A stretch of 64,000 nt of DNA. Origin: Dermatophagoides farinae. Lineage: Eukaryota > Arthropoda > Arachnida > Sarcoptiformes > Pyroglyphidae. Within the stretch, counting starts at the first letter, position 1; every line of letters begins with the position of its first letter. Location of the stretch: NCBI RefSeq assembly GCF_024713945.1, contig NW_027461522.1:186001-250000 (forward strand), in the 5' to 3' direction. Below the pieces are notes generated by a model. The model was not told where the DNA came from. It saw only the letters and a program-made list of their open reading frames with translations, and did no database searches. This document shows, one piece after another, positions 50,102 to 61,700 of this stretch. A program made the position numbers and the translations under genes.

Positions 50102-51844
50102 TCAGTCTGCTATCACTTCTTCGTCAACAAGGTTATCACTATCGTCGTTAGAGCTATAGTTAGAGTCGTTCATTACCTCGGGCTTGTGGCTGTTTAGTTC
50201 ATCCAAAGAAGTAAATATTTTTCCAGCTCCCAGACTCAAAATCATACCTTCTTTAATTTTACTTATATCTTCAGCAACGAAGTCGAATTTGGTTGGATCC
50301 AGGTATTTTAAAACACACCTGATGTATTGACACATAAAAACTCCGCAATCTAGAGAGCCCGCGTTTTGTTGAGGCAAATCGGATACCACTATTTTTTTCC
50401 AAGCAGTGAGCTCATAATCGAAATCTTTTTCACGCTTTGACTTATAATAGAGAATAAATTTAACCAAATATTCTATTACAGCGAATCCTGGCCGCAACGC
50501 GATGTCTTGTTCTGCGGCAGAAAGTGAAAATCGAAGCCCATACTCACTATTGGAAAGCAGTTTTCGCACACCAGCAGAGTATTGCGACTGAGTGGAATCG
50601 AGCCAATACACCTTTTTGTTTTTCACGTCAGCAACCAATAATATCCAATGCACGGAAAAATAATTGTAAGGAAAACAAAGGAGTGAATAGTCGTCTAAAT
50701 TTACGTTTGCTCGCTGCAGATATTTGTGTAAGCGTTCAAAGACTTCAATGCACTTTTCCCTCACTTTCAAGCTAGCCATGATTCTCTTGATTTCAGACTT
50801 CCATGAACTCATGTTTGAAGGTAATACAATGTTGTCAGACAAAACTTGTTCCTCTTGGTTTGGTTTTGCTTGAAACGCTATGTCGAACTGGTTCATATAA
50901 TCTGTTTCGAATACATACACTTCTTTCGATTCATAGTGCTCTTTGAGCAGCGATATGTAAATATTAATAACGTCCGCGTTCAATTCTGTTTGTAAACGTG
51001 ACATGATCTGACTATTTTCGTTTTTTGAAACACTTTTGGTGTTTGCAAAACGGAGCATCAAACCATCTGGCTGAAGACATCTCAACAAAGTTTTATATAA
51101 ATAAGGATATTTATTGTTGCACATGATGGACTTTGAGTCTGGAGAGACATCCAGATAATGTAGTAAAAGTTCTCTGTTAAATTCCCGGTGTTTTCCAGCA
51201 ACCCACTCGTCTAGGTCATTTTCAACAAAGCGAGCGCGTACGATAGATGCAAACCTTTTTAGTACACAGTTTACGCCCTCATTGCAGCGTTTCAAAAAAT
51301 AATTAAACTCTATTATTTCTTTTAGCATATATATAGTAGTAATCGAATTCGAATAGCTGGAATCCACTCTGATTGAAAGAAAGTCCAAATCGTCGAAGTG
51401 GAAACAGTAAAAACAATTCTCCACCAACAAGTCCGAATTCGTAGCTGCTGTGGTGTTTTGTTTATCCATCTTACTGATCAAAACAGTATTTGTTGACAGT
51501 TCAATATCTGTTTTTTCTTTAATTTTACGGTTTATCTTGCTTTTCGAAAGTTTAGATTCGTAACGCGAATGCAAGTTTTTTGTTTCGTTATCACTGTTTT
51601 TTTTCGCATTTCTAGAGTCTGAAAAAGTTTTAGGCTTGTAAACCAAGTCGGAACTGTACCAATAATCGTCATTTTGTTCTGCTTTTGTGTCTAGCTCGCT
51701 TTTGCTGGCTTTATAAATAATTTTTTTGTAAGCAGAAGAATCGATTATAGAACTTTTTTGCTTGGTAAGACGCTTATTTTTTCTTTCATTCTTGATGAGT
51801 GAATCTAGATCTTGATTTAAGTTGTCTGAACTATCTACAACCAT
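50102..51844 (-). CDS. SUMO-specific protease, Ulp1/SENP family (C48)
   Basis: The 580-aa protein has a basic, disordered N-terminus of about 150 residues and a C-terminal Ulp1 peptidase domain. The catalytic triad is visible: His in SVHWILLVADV (about 399), Asp in VYWLDSTQ (about 415) and Cys in LDCGVFMCQY (about 500), with the oxyanion Gln in LPQQNAGS. Such enzymes mature SUMO and remove it from targets. The region between residues about 150 and 370 shows no known domain. Single exon. Confidence 0.8.
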   Translation of the reverse strand: MVVDSSDNLNQDLDSLIKNERKNKRLTKQKSSIIDSSAYKKIIYKASKSELDTKAEQNDDYWYSSDLVYKPKTFSDSRNAKKNSDNETKNLHSRYESKLSKSKINRKIKEKTDIELSTNTVLISKMDKQNTTAATNSDLLVENCFYCFHFDDLDFLSIRVDSSYSNSITTIYMLKEIIEFNYFLKRCNEGVNCVLKRFASIVRARFVENDLDEWVAGKHREFNRELLLHYLDVSPDSKSIMCNNKYPYLYKTLLRCLQPDGLMLRFANTKSVSKNENSQIMSRLQTELNADVINIYISLLKEHYESKEVYVFETDYMNQFDIAFQAKPNQEEQVLSDNIVLPSNMSSWKSEIKRIMASLKVREKCIEVFERLHKYLQRANVNLDDYSLLCFPYNYFSVHWILLVADVKNKKVYWLDSTQSQYSAGVRKLLSNSEYGLRFSLSAAEQDIALRPGFAVIEYLVKFILYYKSKREKDFDYELTAWKKIVVSDLPQQNAGSLDCGVFMCQYIRCVLKYLDPTKFDFVAEDISKIKEGMILSLGAGKIFTSLDELNSHKPEVMNDSNYSSNDDSDNLVDEEVIAD

Positions 51845-52089
51845 TTATTTCAGTGCCAAATCAGCGAGTTTAGTTTTTTTTCTTTGCCAAAGCAAATTAG
51901 ATAATAACGTGTATCATTTATGTCTTTCTGAGGTTGCAGAAAGAATAATATTAATTTATCTCATGTTAAAATAAATACAAGAAGTTTTAGAAATAAAAAT
52001 TTTTTTTGGGTAGTTTCGTCGTGTTAACACTGCAAAAAACAATAACAGTCCATAGACAGACAACGACTTAACATTAGAAATAAAAACTA

Positions 52090-52554
52090 ATGGCAAATAA
52101 AAAACTAGCGACCGTAGGCGTCGTCAGACTTCACAAATTACCGCATTTACTTGAAATTTCTGATTTAAAAAAATTTTTTTCGCAATTCGGGACAATCAAA
52201 CGTACAATTATATGTCGAAGTGCGAAGACAGGAAACTCAAAAGGTTTTGGTTTCATTGAATTTGTGAACCCAGAAGTGGCCAAAGCCGTTACAGACTCGC
52301 TCACGAAAATTCCTTTTCTCGCTTCGTCAGTCAAGCTGACTTACACAGAAATGCCTAAAGCCGCACTTCGTTATTTGTCAGCCAAAAACTCGTTTTCTAA
52401 CGTGATTCAGGAAGTGAAAAATCGCGCTCCACGAATTATAGAAAAACTCACAACTGTGACTACTCTCGAAGCGGACCAAATTAAAGATACTATGCGGAAA
52501 AAACTTATTGACTCCGGAATTCCTGTATCTTTCGAGCCTCTCACTTCGCTCTGA
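52090..52554 (+). CDS. RRM protein, Nop15/NIFK-like ribosome assembly factor
   Basis: This 154-aa protein is one RRM plus a short helical tail. Key segments are VGVVRLHKLPHLLEISDLKK, FFSQFGTIKRTIICRSAKTG, NSKGFGFIEF and PEVAKAVTDSL. The TGNSKGFGFIEF motif and the LPHLLE start match the Nop15/NIFK (MKI67IP) group, which acts in 60S subunit assembly. A generic RRM protein is the alternative. Its stop is 63 bp from that of the convergent coiled-coil gene. Confidence 0.75.
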   Translation: MANKKLATVGVVRLHKLPHLLEISDLKKFFSQFGTIKRTIICRSAKTGNSKGFGFIEFVNPEVAKAVTDSLTKIPFLASSVKLTYTEMPKAALRYLSAKNSFSNVIQEVKNRAPRIIEKLTTVTTLEADQIKDTMRKKLIDSGIPVSFEPLTSL

Positions 52555-52617
52555 CTTCAAAAAGTCATAAGACGAAATTTTTCACGAGCGATTGCAAAAA
52601 AGCTGTAAATATCCTGC

Positions 52618-52968
52618 CTACTTTTGGGTGCACGTGATTTGCTTGAACGAATTCATGACTTCGTTGATATGTTCTTTGTCTTGTTCCATGATGTTCAACT
52701 CACTTTTCAAAAGCTCTTTCAAATCTCCTACGAGAGCTATTGTTTTTTCATACTCAGTTTTCAACGTGTTTAGCTCTTTTAGTTTACAAGATTTCATCGC
52801 TCCCAACATTTGGTCTGATTTAGCTTTAAACTCCTCCTTCGTTTTGGTCAGTTCGCCTATTTTTTCCTTATACTCACTTATCTGGTCTGACAAAGTGTTG
52901 AATTGGTCTATTTCAGCAAAGTCAATGCTGGAATGCGTGGTTTGCGAATCAGAATATTGGAGTGACAT
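52618..52968 (-). CDS. Small coiled-coil protein
   Basis: A 116-aa protein (MSLQYSDSQTTHSSIDFAEI) with a heptad-rich Lys/Glu/Leu helix from about residue 25 to 105. There is no signal peptide or membrane segment. Small coiled coils of this kind occur in kinetochore, tethering and chaperone complexes; I cannot choose among them. Confidence 0.55.
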   Translation of the reverse strand: MSLQYSDSQTTHSSIDFAEIDQFNTLSDQISEYKEKIGELTKTKEEFKAKSDQMLGAMKSCKLKELNTLKTEYEKTIALVGDLKELLKSELNIMEQDKEHINEVMNSFKQITCTQK

Positions 52969-53249
52969 ATGTTAAACAAGCGTTAATAAACAAAATAAAA
53001 CATGTACGTGCAAAATTTTTTAATCTATATTATTGTACAGACGAAAATCGACCCATCACTACGGCCGCTCTGATTCTCTATTACTCGATAACCAATTATA
53101 AGTAAATAATTATTTTTGCAATTAACAGATTTTTTTATTTTTAATCTCAATTTGTGCTGGTTCAATAAAATCAAATAGCATTTTTCTTGATTATCATTTT
53201 CAGTGAATAGCGATACTAACGTATTCAGTTATTTAGTCGTCACAACAGC

Positions 53250-54072
53250 ATGTATAACTCTCAGTACGTTAACAAACAGCCATTATTTGTCTAGAAACGA
53301 ATACGATCGAGGTGTATCAACGTTTTCTCCAGAAGGACGATTGTACCAAGTCGAATATGCTTTGAACGCTGTCAATGTAAGTGAATGACTGATTATTTTT
53401 TAGCACGGGTCTACCATCATCGGTATTAAAACCAAGGAAGGAATAGTGTTAGCTAGTGAAAAAGCCATCAAAGACAAACTAATGGAAGACACTGCAGATT
53501 TGAAAAAAATCAGCAAAATAGACGAACATGTAGCGTGTGCCATTAGCGGTATTATCGCTGACTCGCATGTTTTGATTCGCCACGCCCGTTTCCAAGCCAA
53601 GAACCACTGGTTCTCTTTCAACGAACTTATGCCCGTTAAAAGCATTGTTAACTGCATTTCCGACTTGTCTCTTCAGTTCAGCGGAATTCGAACTGAAGAA
53701 AAACAAATGTCGAGACCGTTTGGAGTTTCAATGCTCGTCGGCGGTGTCACGGACAGAGAAGGCCCAGTTTTGGTTTCCACTGATCCAAGCGGCACTATTA
53801 GAAGCTGGAACGCTGCTGCTTTTGGCGCCGGCCACGAATGTGCCACGAACGAGTTGGAAAAACAATACAAAGCCGACATGACGCTCAAGGATGCATGTCT
53901 ACTAGCATTGCAAATTCTGCGACAGGTCATGGAACACAAAATCGCAGACTCCTCTGTTCATCTGTGCATCATTCCTACTAGCACCAAACAAGTTACTTTC
54001 ATCGAAGGTAAAGAACTTCAGGATTTAATTGACGAGCTACCAGCAAACACTGATTGTATCAGAATTGATTGA
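53250..54072 (+). CDS. PSMA5: 20S proteasome subunit alpha5
   Basis: Exons 53250-53263, 53295-53376 and 53404-54072 join across introns of 31 nt (GTACGT ... TGTCTAG) and 27 nt (GTAAGT ... TTTTTAG) to give 254 aa. The first exon supplies MYNSQ ahead of [20 protein letters not shown], the proteasome alpha signature. Downstream, [43 protein letters not shown] and [15 protein letters not shown] match alpha5 rather than other alphas. Alpha subunits form the outer gated rings of the 20S core. Confidence 0.93.
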
Positions 54073-54326
54073 AGTTAAGCACGCCTTTCTTCATTAATTA
54101 AGAATTGTTTCTTGTTAATTAAACACTTAATATCTTATATCTGAATCTTTTAAGTTTAAATATTCATTTTTAAAGAACCCAATTTGTGAAGTCGTTCAAA
54201 AAGATCCAAAAGTACATAAACTGTTATTTTATCAGTAATACTAGTTAATAATTTACACTTACAAATTATTATAGAACTATAAACTGAAAAATTATTTTAA
54301 AATACAAAATAAAGCGTTCATTAGAC

Positions 54327-55568
54327 TCAAAACGATGCAAGCAAGGCTTCTATTCTGTCTTGAACGACTTTGTCTAAGCGGAAATCTACGTTCAAATCAT
54401 CTCCGTAACAATACTCTAAAACGACGGAACGTAAGACTTCCTGCCAATAGTCAAAATCAAGACATTTTAATTTCTGTTGTAGTTTTTGTTTCAGAACAGG
54501 ATAACGTTCTAGTTTAGCATAGCAAGAATCTCTCTGTGCTGTACTCGATAATTTAATTTTTTTTGAATCTTCTATAGTTGCGATTATAACGGGCTCTACT
54601 ATTATTGAAAGTGGCTGTAAGTTTTGTTGTTTACGTACATTATTTACATATAAGCCTCCTTTGATTGTTTCTTCAGAAACAATCAAGGCTTGTATATTTT
54701 CCATAGTACCAATCGGGCTAACACCGTGTTCGTCAAGTTCTTCGATAAGCAAATTAATTGTGGGCGAGCTCTTTTTAGTAAACTTTTTAAAAGTTACGTC
54801 AACGGTGTATTCGTAGAGATTAAGAATTTGTCTAATCATTTCTCGCACCATATAGTAACGCGTGCTAAACGTATAGCTAACTATAGCTTTTTTCAGACTT
54901 TTTGCCTGAACAGTTGTGTCTGGCATTATCCCTATATTGATTGACAATTCGTTAGAACTATTCAAATCCAGTCTTTGTATCAACGCTAAAAGTAGTAAAT
55001 AATGTCCAGGATGTAATCCGTCAAAAGAGCCACCCAAAGCGATGTGGTTATATTTTTCGTGCGTATATCGATTCGAATGTTTTGACGCGATACGCAGCAT
55101 TACATTCTGGCTCAACTCGTTCAATTTATATTTGACGTAAATTTTGGCAATCGATAATTCTTCCACTTGCATTTTCGTAACTTGAATAACCATTATGTTT
55201 TTCCATGCTAGCGTATTCATTCCCATCATCAATTCTTTGACAATTTTTTTTATCATCACATCAGGAGTAAAATTACACATAGAGCAATCTGAGCTGCAAA
55301 CAGCATCATGCTTATCGCTGCTGTCCATCTTAAGCTTAATATCAGGGACAGGAACCACCAATAAAGCTGTGCTTTCTTTAATTAGGGCACGAAACACTTC
55401 GTATAGTTCTTTAATATATCTACTTCTAATTTCTTTGTTCACAAAAATTATCAATATTGCGGCATTGTCAAGTAAGTACTCATGTTTGACAGAAAATTTG
55501 TTTATCAAGCGAAATCGACGAAGAAATGTGACTTCATCTTCTAACACTAAATAATATCCATACCACAT
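54327..55568 (-). CDS. Phosphopantetheine adenylyltransferase (CoA biosynthesis)
   Basis: The 413-aa protein has a poorly conserved N-terminal half and a nucleotidyltransferase domain from about 170: HIALGGSFDGLHPGHYLLLL is the (T/S)FDxLHxGH nucleotide-binding motif, and LIVSEETIKGGLYVNNVRKQ followed by QPLSIIVEPV is typical of the eukaryotic PPAT (Cab4/COASY N-terminal) group. It makes dephospho-CoA from 4'-phosphopantetheine and ATP. No dephospho-CoA kinase domain is fused, so that step must come from another gene. A CxxC pair (SSDCSMCNF) is seen at about 95. Confidence 0.82.
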   Translation of the reverse strand: MWYGYYLVLEDEVTFLRRFRLINKFSVKHEYLLDNAAILIIFVNKEIRSRYIKELYEVFRALIKESTALLVVPVPDIKLKMDSSDKHDAVCSSDCSMCNFTPDVMIKKIVKELMMGMNTLAWKNIMVIQVTKMQVEELSIAKIYVKYKLNELSQNVMLRIASKHSNRYTHEKYNHIALGGSFDGLHPGHYLLLLALIQRLDLNSSNELSINIGIMPDTTVQAKSLKKAIVSYTFSTRYYMVREMIRQILNLYEYTVDVTFKKFTKKSSPTINLLIEELDEHGVSPIGTMENIQALIVSEETIKGGLYVNNVRKQQNLQPLSIIVEPVIIATIEDSKKIKLSSTAQRDSCYAKLERYPVLKQKLQQKLKCLDFDYWQEVLRSVVLEYCYGDDLNVDFRLDKVVQDRIEALLASF

Positions 55569-55919
55569 TCAAAATGTTTAAACTAATAATTGACAAAATA
55601 TTTCTTTGTCAAAAAAGAATGACTAGATACAAAAGTAAAAAAATCTTGTGCGGCGAACACTAATTATAAATTTAATTTCTACTAAACAAAGAAAATATAT
55701 GCATCTTTAGTATATTGTCGACACGAAAAATTGAAAATTAAACATACTCTATTGTATTTAACTAGGTAGAAATGTTTTCTATTTTTTGGGTCAGGAAAGA
55801 AATCTGATAACAACGAACTCTATTCGTTGAAAAAAAAAATTTTCCAATCTAGAAACTGAATCAGACGGATTAGAAATAGTAGAAGGTGAAACTCTTATAA
55901 TCATTGTTAGTTGTTGAAT
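55569..55919. other. Divergent intergenic region
   Basis: About 350 bp between the PPAT start and the GalNAc-transferase start. It is A/T-rich with no recognised motif. Confidence 0.4.
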
Positions 55920-57767
55920 ATGTATCATAAACTTTGTTTGTTATTTTCATTTGTGTTAGCAAACTCTTATTTTGAGAACAAAAACTACTACCCTGAAATC
56001 AAAGGATCAATGAATAGAGTTCCCCAAATTAATCTAGATCATTTCGGGTCAGAGATTAAAGACAAATTTCAATTACTGTACGGAGTAAATCAAAAAAGAA
56101 TAAAATTTGACCTAAACAGAAAAATTGACCACCCCGTAGGGTCTGAAAAATGGTTCAATTCTCTTATTGTCAGCCCAAACCAAACTCCAGAGGAAATGCA
56201 CGGTAAGATAGGGTTCCAAATGGACGGTCAGCCCTTGTACAAACCCAAGCCAACACCACCACCACTTAAAAAAACTGGTATTGAGCGAAAAAAAGAATTG
56301 CAAGTCGGTGGTTTCTACCAAAAACTAAGTGATTCTTTGCCATTAAGTCGACTTCCAATAGATAAAAGAACTGAAATTTGTAAAAAAAAACAGTTTGATT
56401 ATTCAAAATTGCCACCGGTTTCGATTATCATTACCTACTATAATGAGCCTTTTAGCACTTTGATGAGAACAGTACACAGCATTCTTAACAACACTCCTCC
56501 TGAGTTGATAACAGAAATTTTACTCGTTGATGACAATAGTAATTACGTTCTTGGCCCGACTTTTGATCAATCAGCACCAGAAAACTTAGATTATGAGGCT
56601 TTGATCAAATTTTACATCCAGCATCTTCCCAAAGTTAAGCTGGCAAGACTTCCCCACCGTAGAGGATTAGTTCAGGCTAGACTCGCAGGTATTCGACAAG
56701 CTATAGCCGATGTAATTGTTATAGTTGATAGTCACATGGAAATGAACGTAAGTTGGTTAGAACATATGCTCGAGATTTTGGTTGAAAAACCTAAATCAAT
56801 CGTTGTCCCTCAAATTCCATCCGTAGACGCTGTCACTTTTGATTATAACACGAACACGGGAATAGGATGTCAAGTATCATTCAAATGGGGAATTGTGGAA
56901 AGAAGCAGTTTAACAGAATACAAGTCAACCGAACCAGTACGAAGCCCTGTTATTGCGGGAGGTATTTTCACAGTTTATAAAGATCACTTTTTTGACATGG
57001 GAGGATATGATGAAAAATTCACCATGTGGGGTGCTGAAAATGTTGAAATTGGATTGCGTCACTGGATGTGTGGCAGTGCTATATACTGCGCCCCATGCTC
57101 CCTAACGTATCACATTTACAGAACAGAAGGAATTGGATACACAAGTCCAGACAAAGCTTTACTGTATAACAAACTTAGAACAGCCAAGAATTGGCTTGAC
57201 GATTATAAAAAAATTTCTGAGTATTTCATTGGAGATACAACGGACCTTGTACAAGATACCAAAGAAATTGAAGAGTTTAAGAAAAACAAGCAGTGTAAAC
57301 CATTTACCTGGTTTTTAACTAATATCGTCCAAGCCGATGATATGGACACTGTTTTTACCGATTTAGTTGTGCACAATATTCAGCCAAAAGATCTTATTGG
57401 TAGTGTTGAAATCCGCTCAACCGGAGATTGTTTAGATACTATGAGTAGTGCAAGAGAAGACAGTCAAGTAGGTTTTTATTGGTGTCATGGCTTGAAAGGC
57501 ACGCAAAACTGGGTCCTTGTAAGGAGTAAAGATTCAACGCAGTTTTACATAGTCCCGTCGTCAGAAGAAAACTTATGTTTGAATGAAAACGCCAAGTTTA
57601 CAAAATGTCTTAAAACTGCCAATAACATTATATGGCAGCTAGACGGATACAAGTTGAAAAACACATACACAGGTTTATGTTTAAACAAAAACGAAGATAA
57701 TAAGATATCTATGGTTGATTGTGACGCAGCTTTAGAATACAATATCACTAGTCTTGTTAATTATTAA
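55920..57767 (+). CDS. Polypeptide N-acetylgalactosaminyltransferase
   Basis: The ATG at 55920 gives 615 aa with an N-terminal signal or membrane-anchor segment (MYHKLCLLFSFVLANSYF). The GT27 catalytic domain has VSIIITYYNEPFSTLMRTVH, the metal-binding DxH motif as DSHMEM (about 272), GGIFTVYKDHFFDMGGYDEK and WGAENVEIGLRHWMCGS (about 374). A C-terminal ricin-type lectin domain follows at about 490-615 (DCLDTM, GFYWCHG, GLCLNKN). It starts mucin-type O-glycans on Ser/Thr in the Golgi. Apicomplexans such as Toxoplasma and Cryptosporidium carry this family, which modifies cyst- and surface-type glycoproteins. Confidence 0.93.
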   Translation: MYHKLCLLFSFVLANSYFENKNYYPEIKGSMNRVPQINLDHFGSEIKDKFQLLYGVNQKRIKFDLNRKIDHPVGSEKWFNSLIVSPNQTPEEMHGKIGFQMDGQPLYKPKPTPPPLKKTGIERKKELQVGGFYQKLSDSLPLSRLPIDKRTEICKKKQFDYSKLPPVSIIITYYNEPFSTLMRTVHSILNNTPPELITEILLVDDNSNYVLGPTFDQSAPENLDYEALIKFYIQHLPKVKLARLPHRRGLVQARLAGIRQAIADVIVIVDSHMEMNVSWLEHMLEILVEKPKSIVVPQIPSVDAVTFDYNTNTGIGCQVSFKWGIVERSSLTEYKSTEPVRSPVIAGGIFTVYKDHFFDMGGYDEKFTMWGAENVEIGLRHWMCGSAIYCAPCSLTYHIYRTEGIGYTSPDKALLYNKLRTAKNWLDDYKKISEYFIGDTTDLVQDTKEIEEFKKNKQCKPFTWFLTNIVQADDMDTVFTDLVVHNIQPKDLIGSVEIRSTGDCLDTMSSAREDSQVGFYWCHGLKGTQNWVLVRSKDSTQFYIVPSSEENLCLNENAKFTKCLKTANNIIWQLDGYKLKNTYTGLCLNKNEDNKISMVDCDAALEYNITSLVNY

Positions 57768-57791
57768 AACAGCTTAACTAGATATTTTCAT

Positions 57792-58576
57792 TTACGATTT
57801 TAAGTTTTTTCTTTTGCAAATATCATCTTCAACAATTTGTAGTTTACTTAAAAATTCTTTTTTTTGTCTTGCTAAGTCAAATTTCTTAATTCCCTGAAAA
57901 GCAATAGGGGTGTTAAATAAATTTGAGACTTTATCGTCATTGTTTGAGTCATTTTTAGGCATTCTTAAAGCATAATTAGAAAATTCGACTCTGCAGATAA
58001 TTTTATTTTAAATGAAACTTACTGTATGGGATCGTTCGGATCTAATTTTTTGTTTTCGTGCACAGCTTTAAAAATTGCCTCAGCTATTATCTGGTTACTA
58101 AACGTTGCTATGCATACTTTGTCATTTTTAGGCGTCGAATCAAATTTTATTTTTATAGGAGATTCGAGATGGAGCGTTTTATGGAAATAAGAATAAAACT
58201 GTAACTCATTCCAAGTATTCGGTATATTGTAAAATATAAGAGTGGAGTAGTTTTCTAGATTGTTTGCGGTTTGTAAAGCTTGAGCTGGGTCTCGAAAAAC
58301 GACTTTGATAATGACTCCATTGAGAAGTTTTCCTGCAATAGTAGACGCAATGTTAAACGATTCAACCGTTTTTAACATTATTTTGGCATATCTAATTTGT
58401 GTATTTGGATAGCTAAAAATACTTATTACAATTACTTACTAGTGAATAAAAATTTTTTCTATGAAGTCCTTGCAAGTTCGATGCTCATCGACAAGTAAGG
58501 TGTTGAGTAAGCTGACAATCGAATCTTCATCTACAGACAAGCTAACGTATTTTATGTAAAAGACATTAATACTCAT
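57792..58576 (-). CDS. RRM protein with two tiny introns
   Basis: Exons 58576-58440, 58412-58023 and 57990-57792 join across introns of 27 nt (GTAAGT ... TATTTTTAG) and 32 nt (GTAAGT ... TCTGCAG). The result is 241 aa beginning MSINVFYIKYVSLSVDEDSI. Two degenerate RRM-like units follow: the first ends RYAKIMLKTVESFNIAST ... GVIIKVVF, and the second has STLIFYNIPNTWNELQFYSY and KVCIATFSNQIIAEAIFKAV, with the last strand (IQVEFSNYAL) restored by splicing. The tail is basic. The family is not identified. Its stop lies 24 bp from that of the GalNAc-transferase. Confidence 0.72.
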
Positions 58577-58756
58577 TAACAGCGACTAAGCATATATTAC
58601 AATTTATTAATAAAGACAACAAAAGCACAACTATATGGAGATTTATTTTTGTTAAAAGATTTTATTGCAAAATAAATTTGCAATAAATTGACGTAAGTTA
58701 TTATCCAAAAAAATTTTTTAGAAACAAAATATTTTTCTGTTATTAGACAATGTGAT

Positions 58757-61700
58757 ATGAAAAGTCAATGTTACTTAGGAACATTGCACTCAAAGCTTTA
58801 CAATGGCTGGACAGTTGACCTACCTACCAATAAAGTTGGGTTTCTACGGTTTAACAACGCAAATAAAGACTCATGGTGTCAAAAACAAGTGGGTGATTTC
58901 GTAGTTGTAAAAGTAATATCACTACCAACGAGCACCGAAAAGTTGGTCAATTTATCTGGTGATGTTTCTGACATAAATTCAGCTTTCTCGATTTCAAACT
59001 TGCCAAGCAAGAACCAGCTTTTTCCTGTTGAAATTATTTCGATTGAAGACTATGGTTGGACTGCCTCTCTGGGCAACTTGACCGCTGACCACGGCATAAA
59101 GGTGTTTGTAAAAAAGCACAATGAAACCACTAAAGAATACGTGGTGGGAGAAATAGCGTTAGTTACTTGTCTTGATTACAAGGCAAACCAAAAACTTTTA
59201 GTTTGTTCAAATGATTCAAACCGATTTTTAAATTATGCTACTGATATAACCTCTTCTTCCTTATGTGCTGGGCAGTTAATAGAATGCAAAGTCGAGGAAA
59301 TACATGAATTTACTGAAAATCAAAGCGATGAACAAGGAATTCCGCACAAAAAAAAAAAAAAAACAGCTTGTGTCGTCACGAATCTATCAAAATATTTTCC
59401 CAGTACGGTTTCATCTATTTCTGTAACTTTCTGCAACTTCTTGAAAGGGTCTATATCTAACACTTTAGTTCATAATCCAATTTTAAAGTTGGATCCTGAA
59501 GAAGATTTAAATTCTAATTTTTTCAAGCAATATCCGAATCTCGGGTCAAACAGCGATTCCATTTTAGAGTCGCCAAATTTTTACAGATTAAAAAATAATT
59601 TTTTGTACGCTAGAATTATCGGTGTCGAAGTGGATAATAATGATGAATTCACTTACACACTGTCTAGTTTAGTGAATGTTGTAAATCTAAACAATCCATC
59701 AGATCTACTAAAAGCTTATCTTAACAAAGAATTTAAGAAACAATTAATACACAACGGTAGAGTAATAACAGCAAGACAAAAAGCAGGAATATTTATACTT
59801 TCCAACGATGCTGAAGAGACTTCAGAAGAAGGAAAAGAAAATAGTTCCAGATTTATTGCTTTTTGTCCTAAAAAACTCATTTTTAATAAAACACCTGAAG
59901 CAACAATAGCTGCACTTAACAGCGATTCCATACTGACATTCAGAGTGATATCTGTAAATTTGTTTTCTTTCATTGGCAAAGTTACTATGTTTGAACAGTC
60001 AACTAAGTCTACAGCTTTCCATGCCTTATGCGAATTTTCTGTTGGAGACGATGTGATGTCAACGATAACCAATAAAGATGACAACTACATCTTTGTCAAG
60101 TTCCATGACACTTTCAAAGGTGTTATTTCCAAACATCATCTGCTAGATACAGCGATATCATCTATGCCGCAGGGAAAATTCAAAGTAGGCCAAGTCATAC
60201 CTTGCAAGATATTTGAGTTAGACTTTGAGCGTAATTCTGCAAAGTTAACACACAAACCTGCTTTTTTGAAACTAACTAAAGATGAAATTCAAGCTTTTGT
60301 CAAACAGCCTTTTATTGGAAGTTGTATGACATACATGATAATCCAACAGTTACCCAACGGGCTTTTATGTAAAACGTTTAACAATATTTTAGTTCTTTTA
60401 TCTTATCAAGAAATCATCAAATTTGAACCTGAGATTTTTATTGGCATATCGTTAGACGAGGCAAAGATACTCATTGTATCTTTAAAGCGTTACTCAATAG
60501 GTTCTATTTTAAAACTTTACATTACTAATACATTGGTAGACGTTTCTGACAATAACAAGATACTTCGTTTCGCATCTTTTTTCAAGCCATCAGAGAAATC
60601 GATTAGTTCAAAAAACAAGACTGAAGATTTTTTCATTGATGAAACCCTTGAGTTATCAGAACTTAAAGATAAAGTGCTCGAGCTACTTCCAGCAGGAAAA
60701 ACTATTACAGGCAGAGTCTGTTACTTTAGTAAAATAGAAACGGTAATGTACATTAAACTGGATTATAATATTCTTGCTTCTTTTAGTGCCGTTGAATTGA
60801 TCAAAGACGAAAATGATGGAAAGAATGTGTTTGCAAATTTTAATAGAAACGACCCTATGACAGTTGAAGTACTAGGGTTTTTAGAAACTCCTAGTATTCC
60901 CCATAAAATACTATTACGAGTAGGATTGTCTCTACCGCCGAATAAACTGCGTCAGTCTACAAAACAGTTTTGCGATTTCAATGTAAACGATATTTGTGAT
61001 GGAATAATAAAATACGTTTCGACAAAAGGAATTTTAATTAATATATCTGACTCTGTAGTAGCTCGGTTGATGTTTAGAAACATAACCGGTTACAAATATG
61101 ACGAATATATTGCAAGTAAGAAGGATGGAAAAATTGTTCTTAGCGAATTAAAAACTTTATTCGGTATGGGCATGATGGTTAAAAATTTAACAATAATCAG
61201 TTTAGATCCAAAATTAATGACTGTCGAAGTTTCTTTATTTCCAACAAAAAAAAATGAAAATGGAATTGTTAACTGGGATAATATAAAAATTGGGCAACTA
61301 CTACCAGGCTCAATTAAAGGTATTTTCGACTTTGGAATTATAATCACTTTAGACAATTCGTTACCAATCGATGTTTTATGTACAAACAATAATATTTCTG
61401 ATAACGTCACCGACAAAACTAAATATGAAAAAGGAGACAAGGTTTTGTGCAAAATAATTTCGATAAACGAAAAAAAAAAGAAAGTTTATGTGTTACTCAA
61501 GGACATTGACGTCAATAACCAAGATTTAGCTGGTGAAGTTGCCGAGAATCGTGTTTTTTCTGAGTTAGATAAAGATGATGTAGAAGCTGTAAGTAAATCA
61601 GAAAACTCCGGGGATGAAGATTTTTCAGAAATTTCCGATATATCTGATTCCGAACAAGAAACTAGTACAACTTCTCCTACTTTGGCGGAACCAGTCGGTG

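Noticed and set aside
53203-53388. Extended N-terminus of PSMA5 from an unspliced upstream frame
   Set aside because: The stretch has no ATG and does not look like a proteasome N-terminus; a 31-nt intron from the ATG at 53250 gives the expected short leader.
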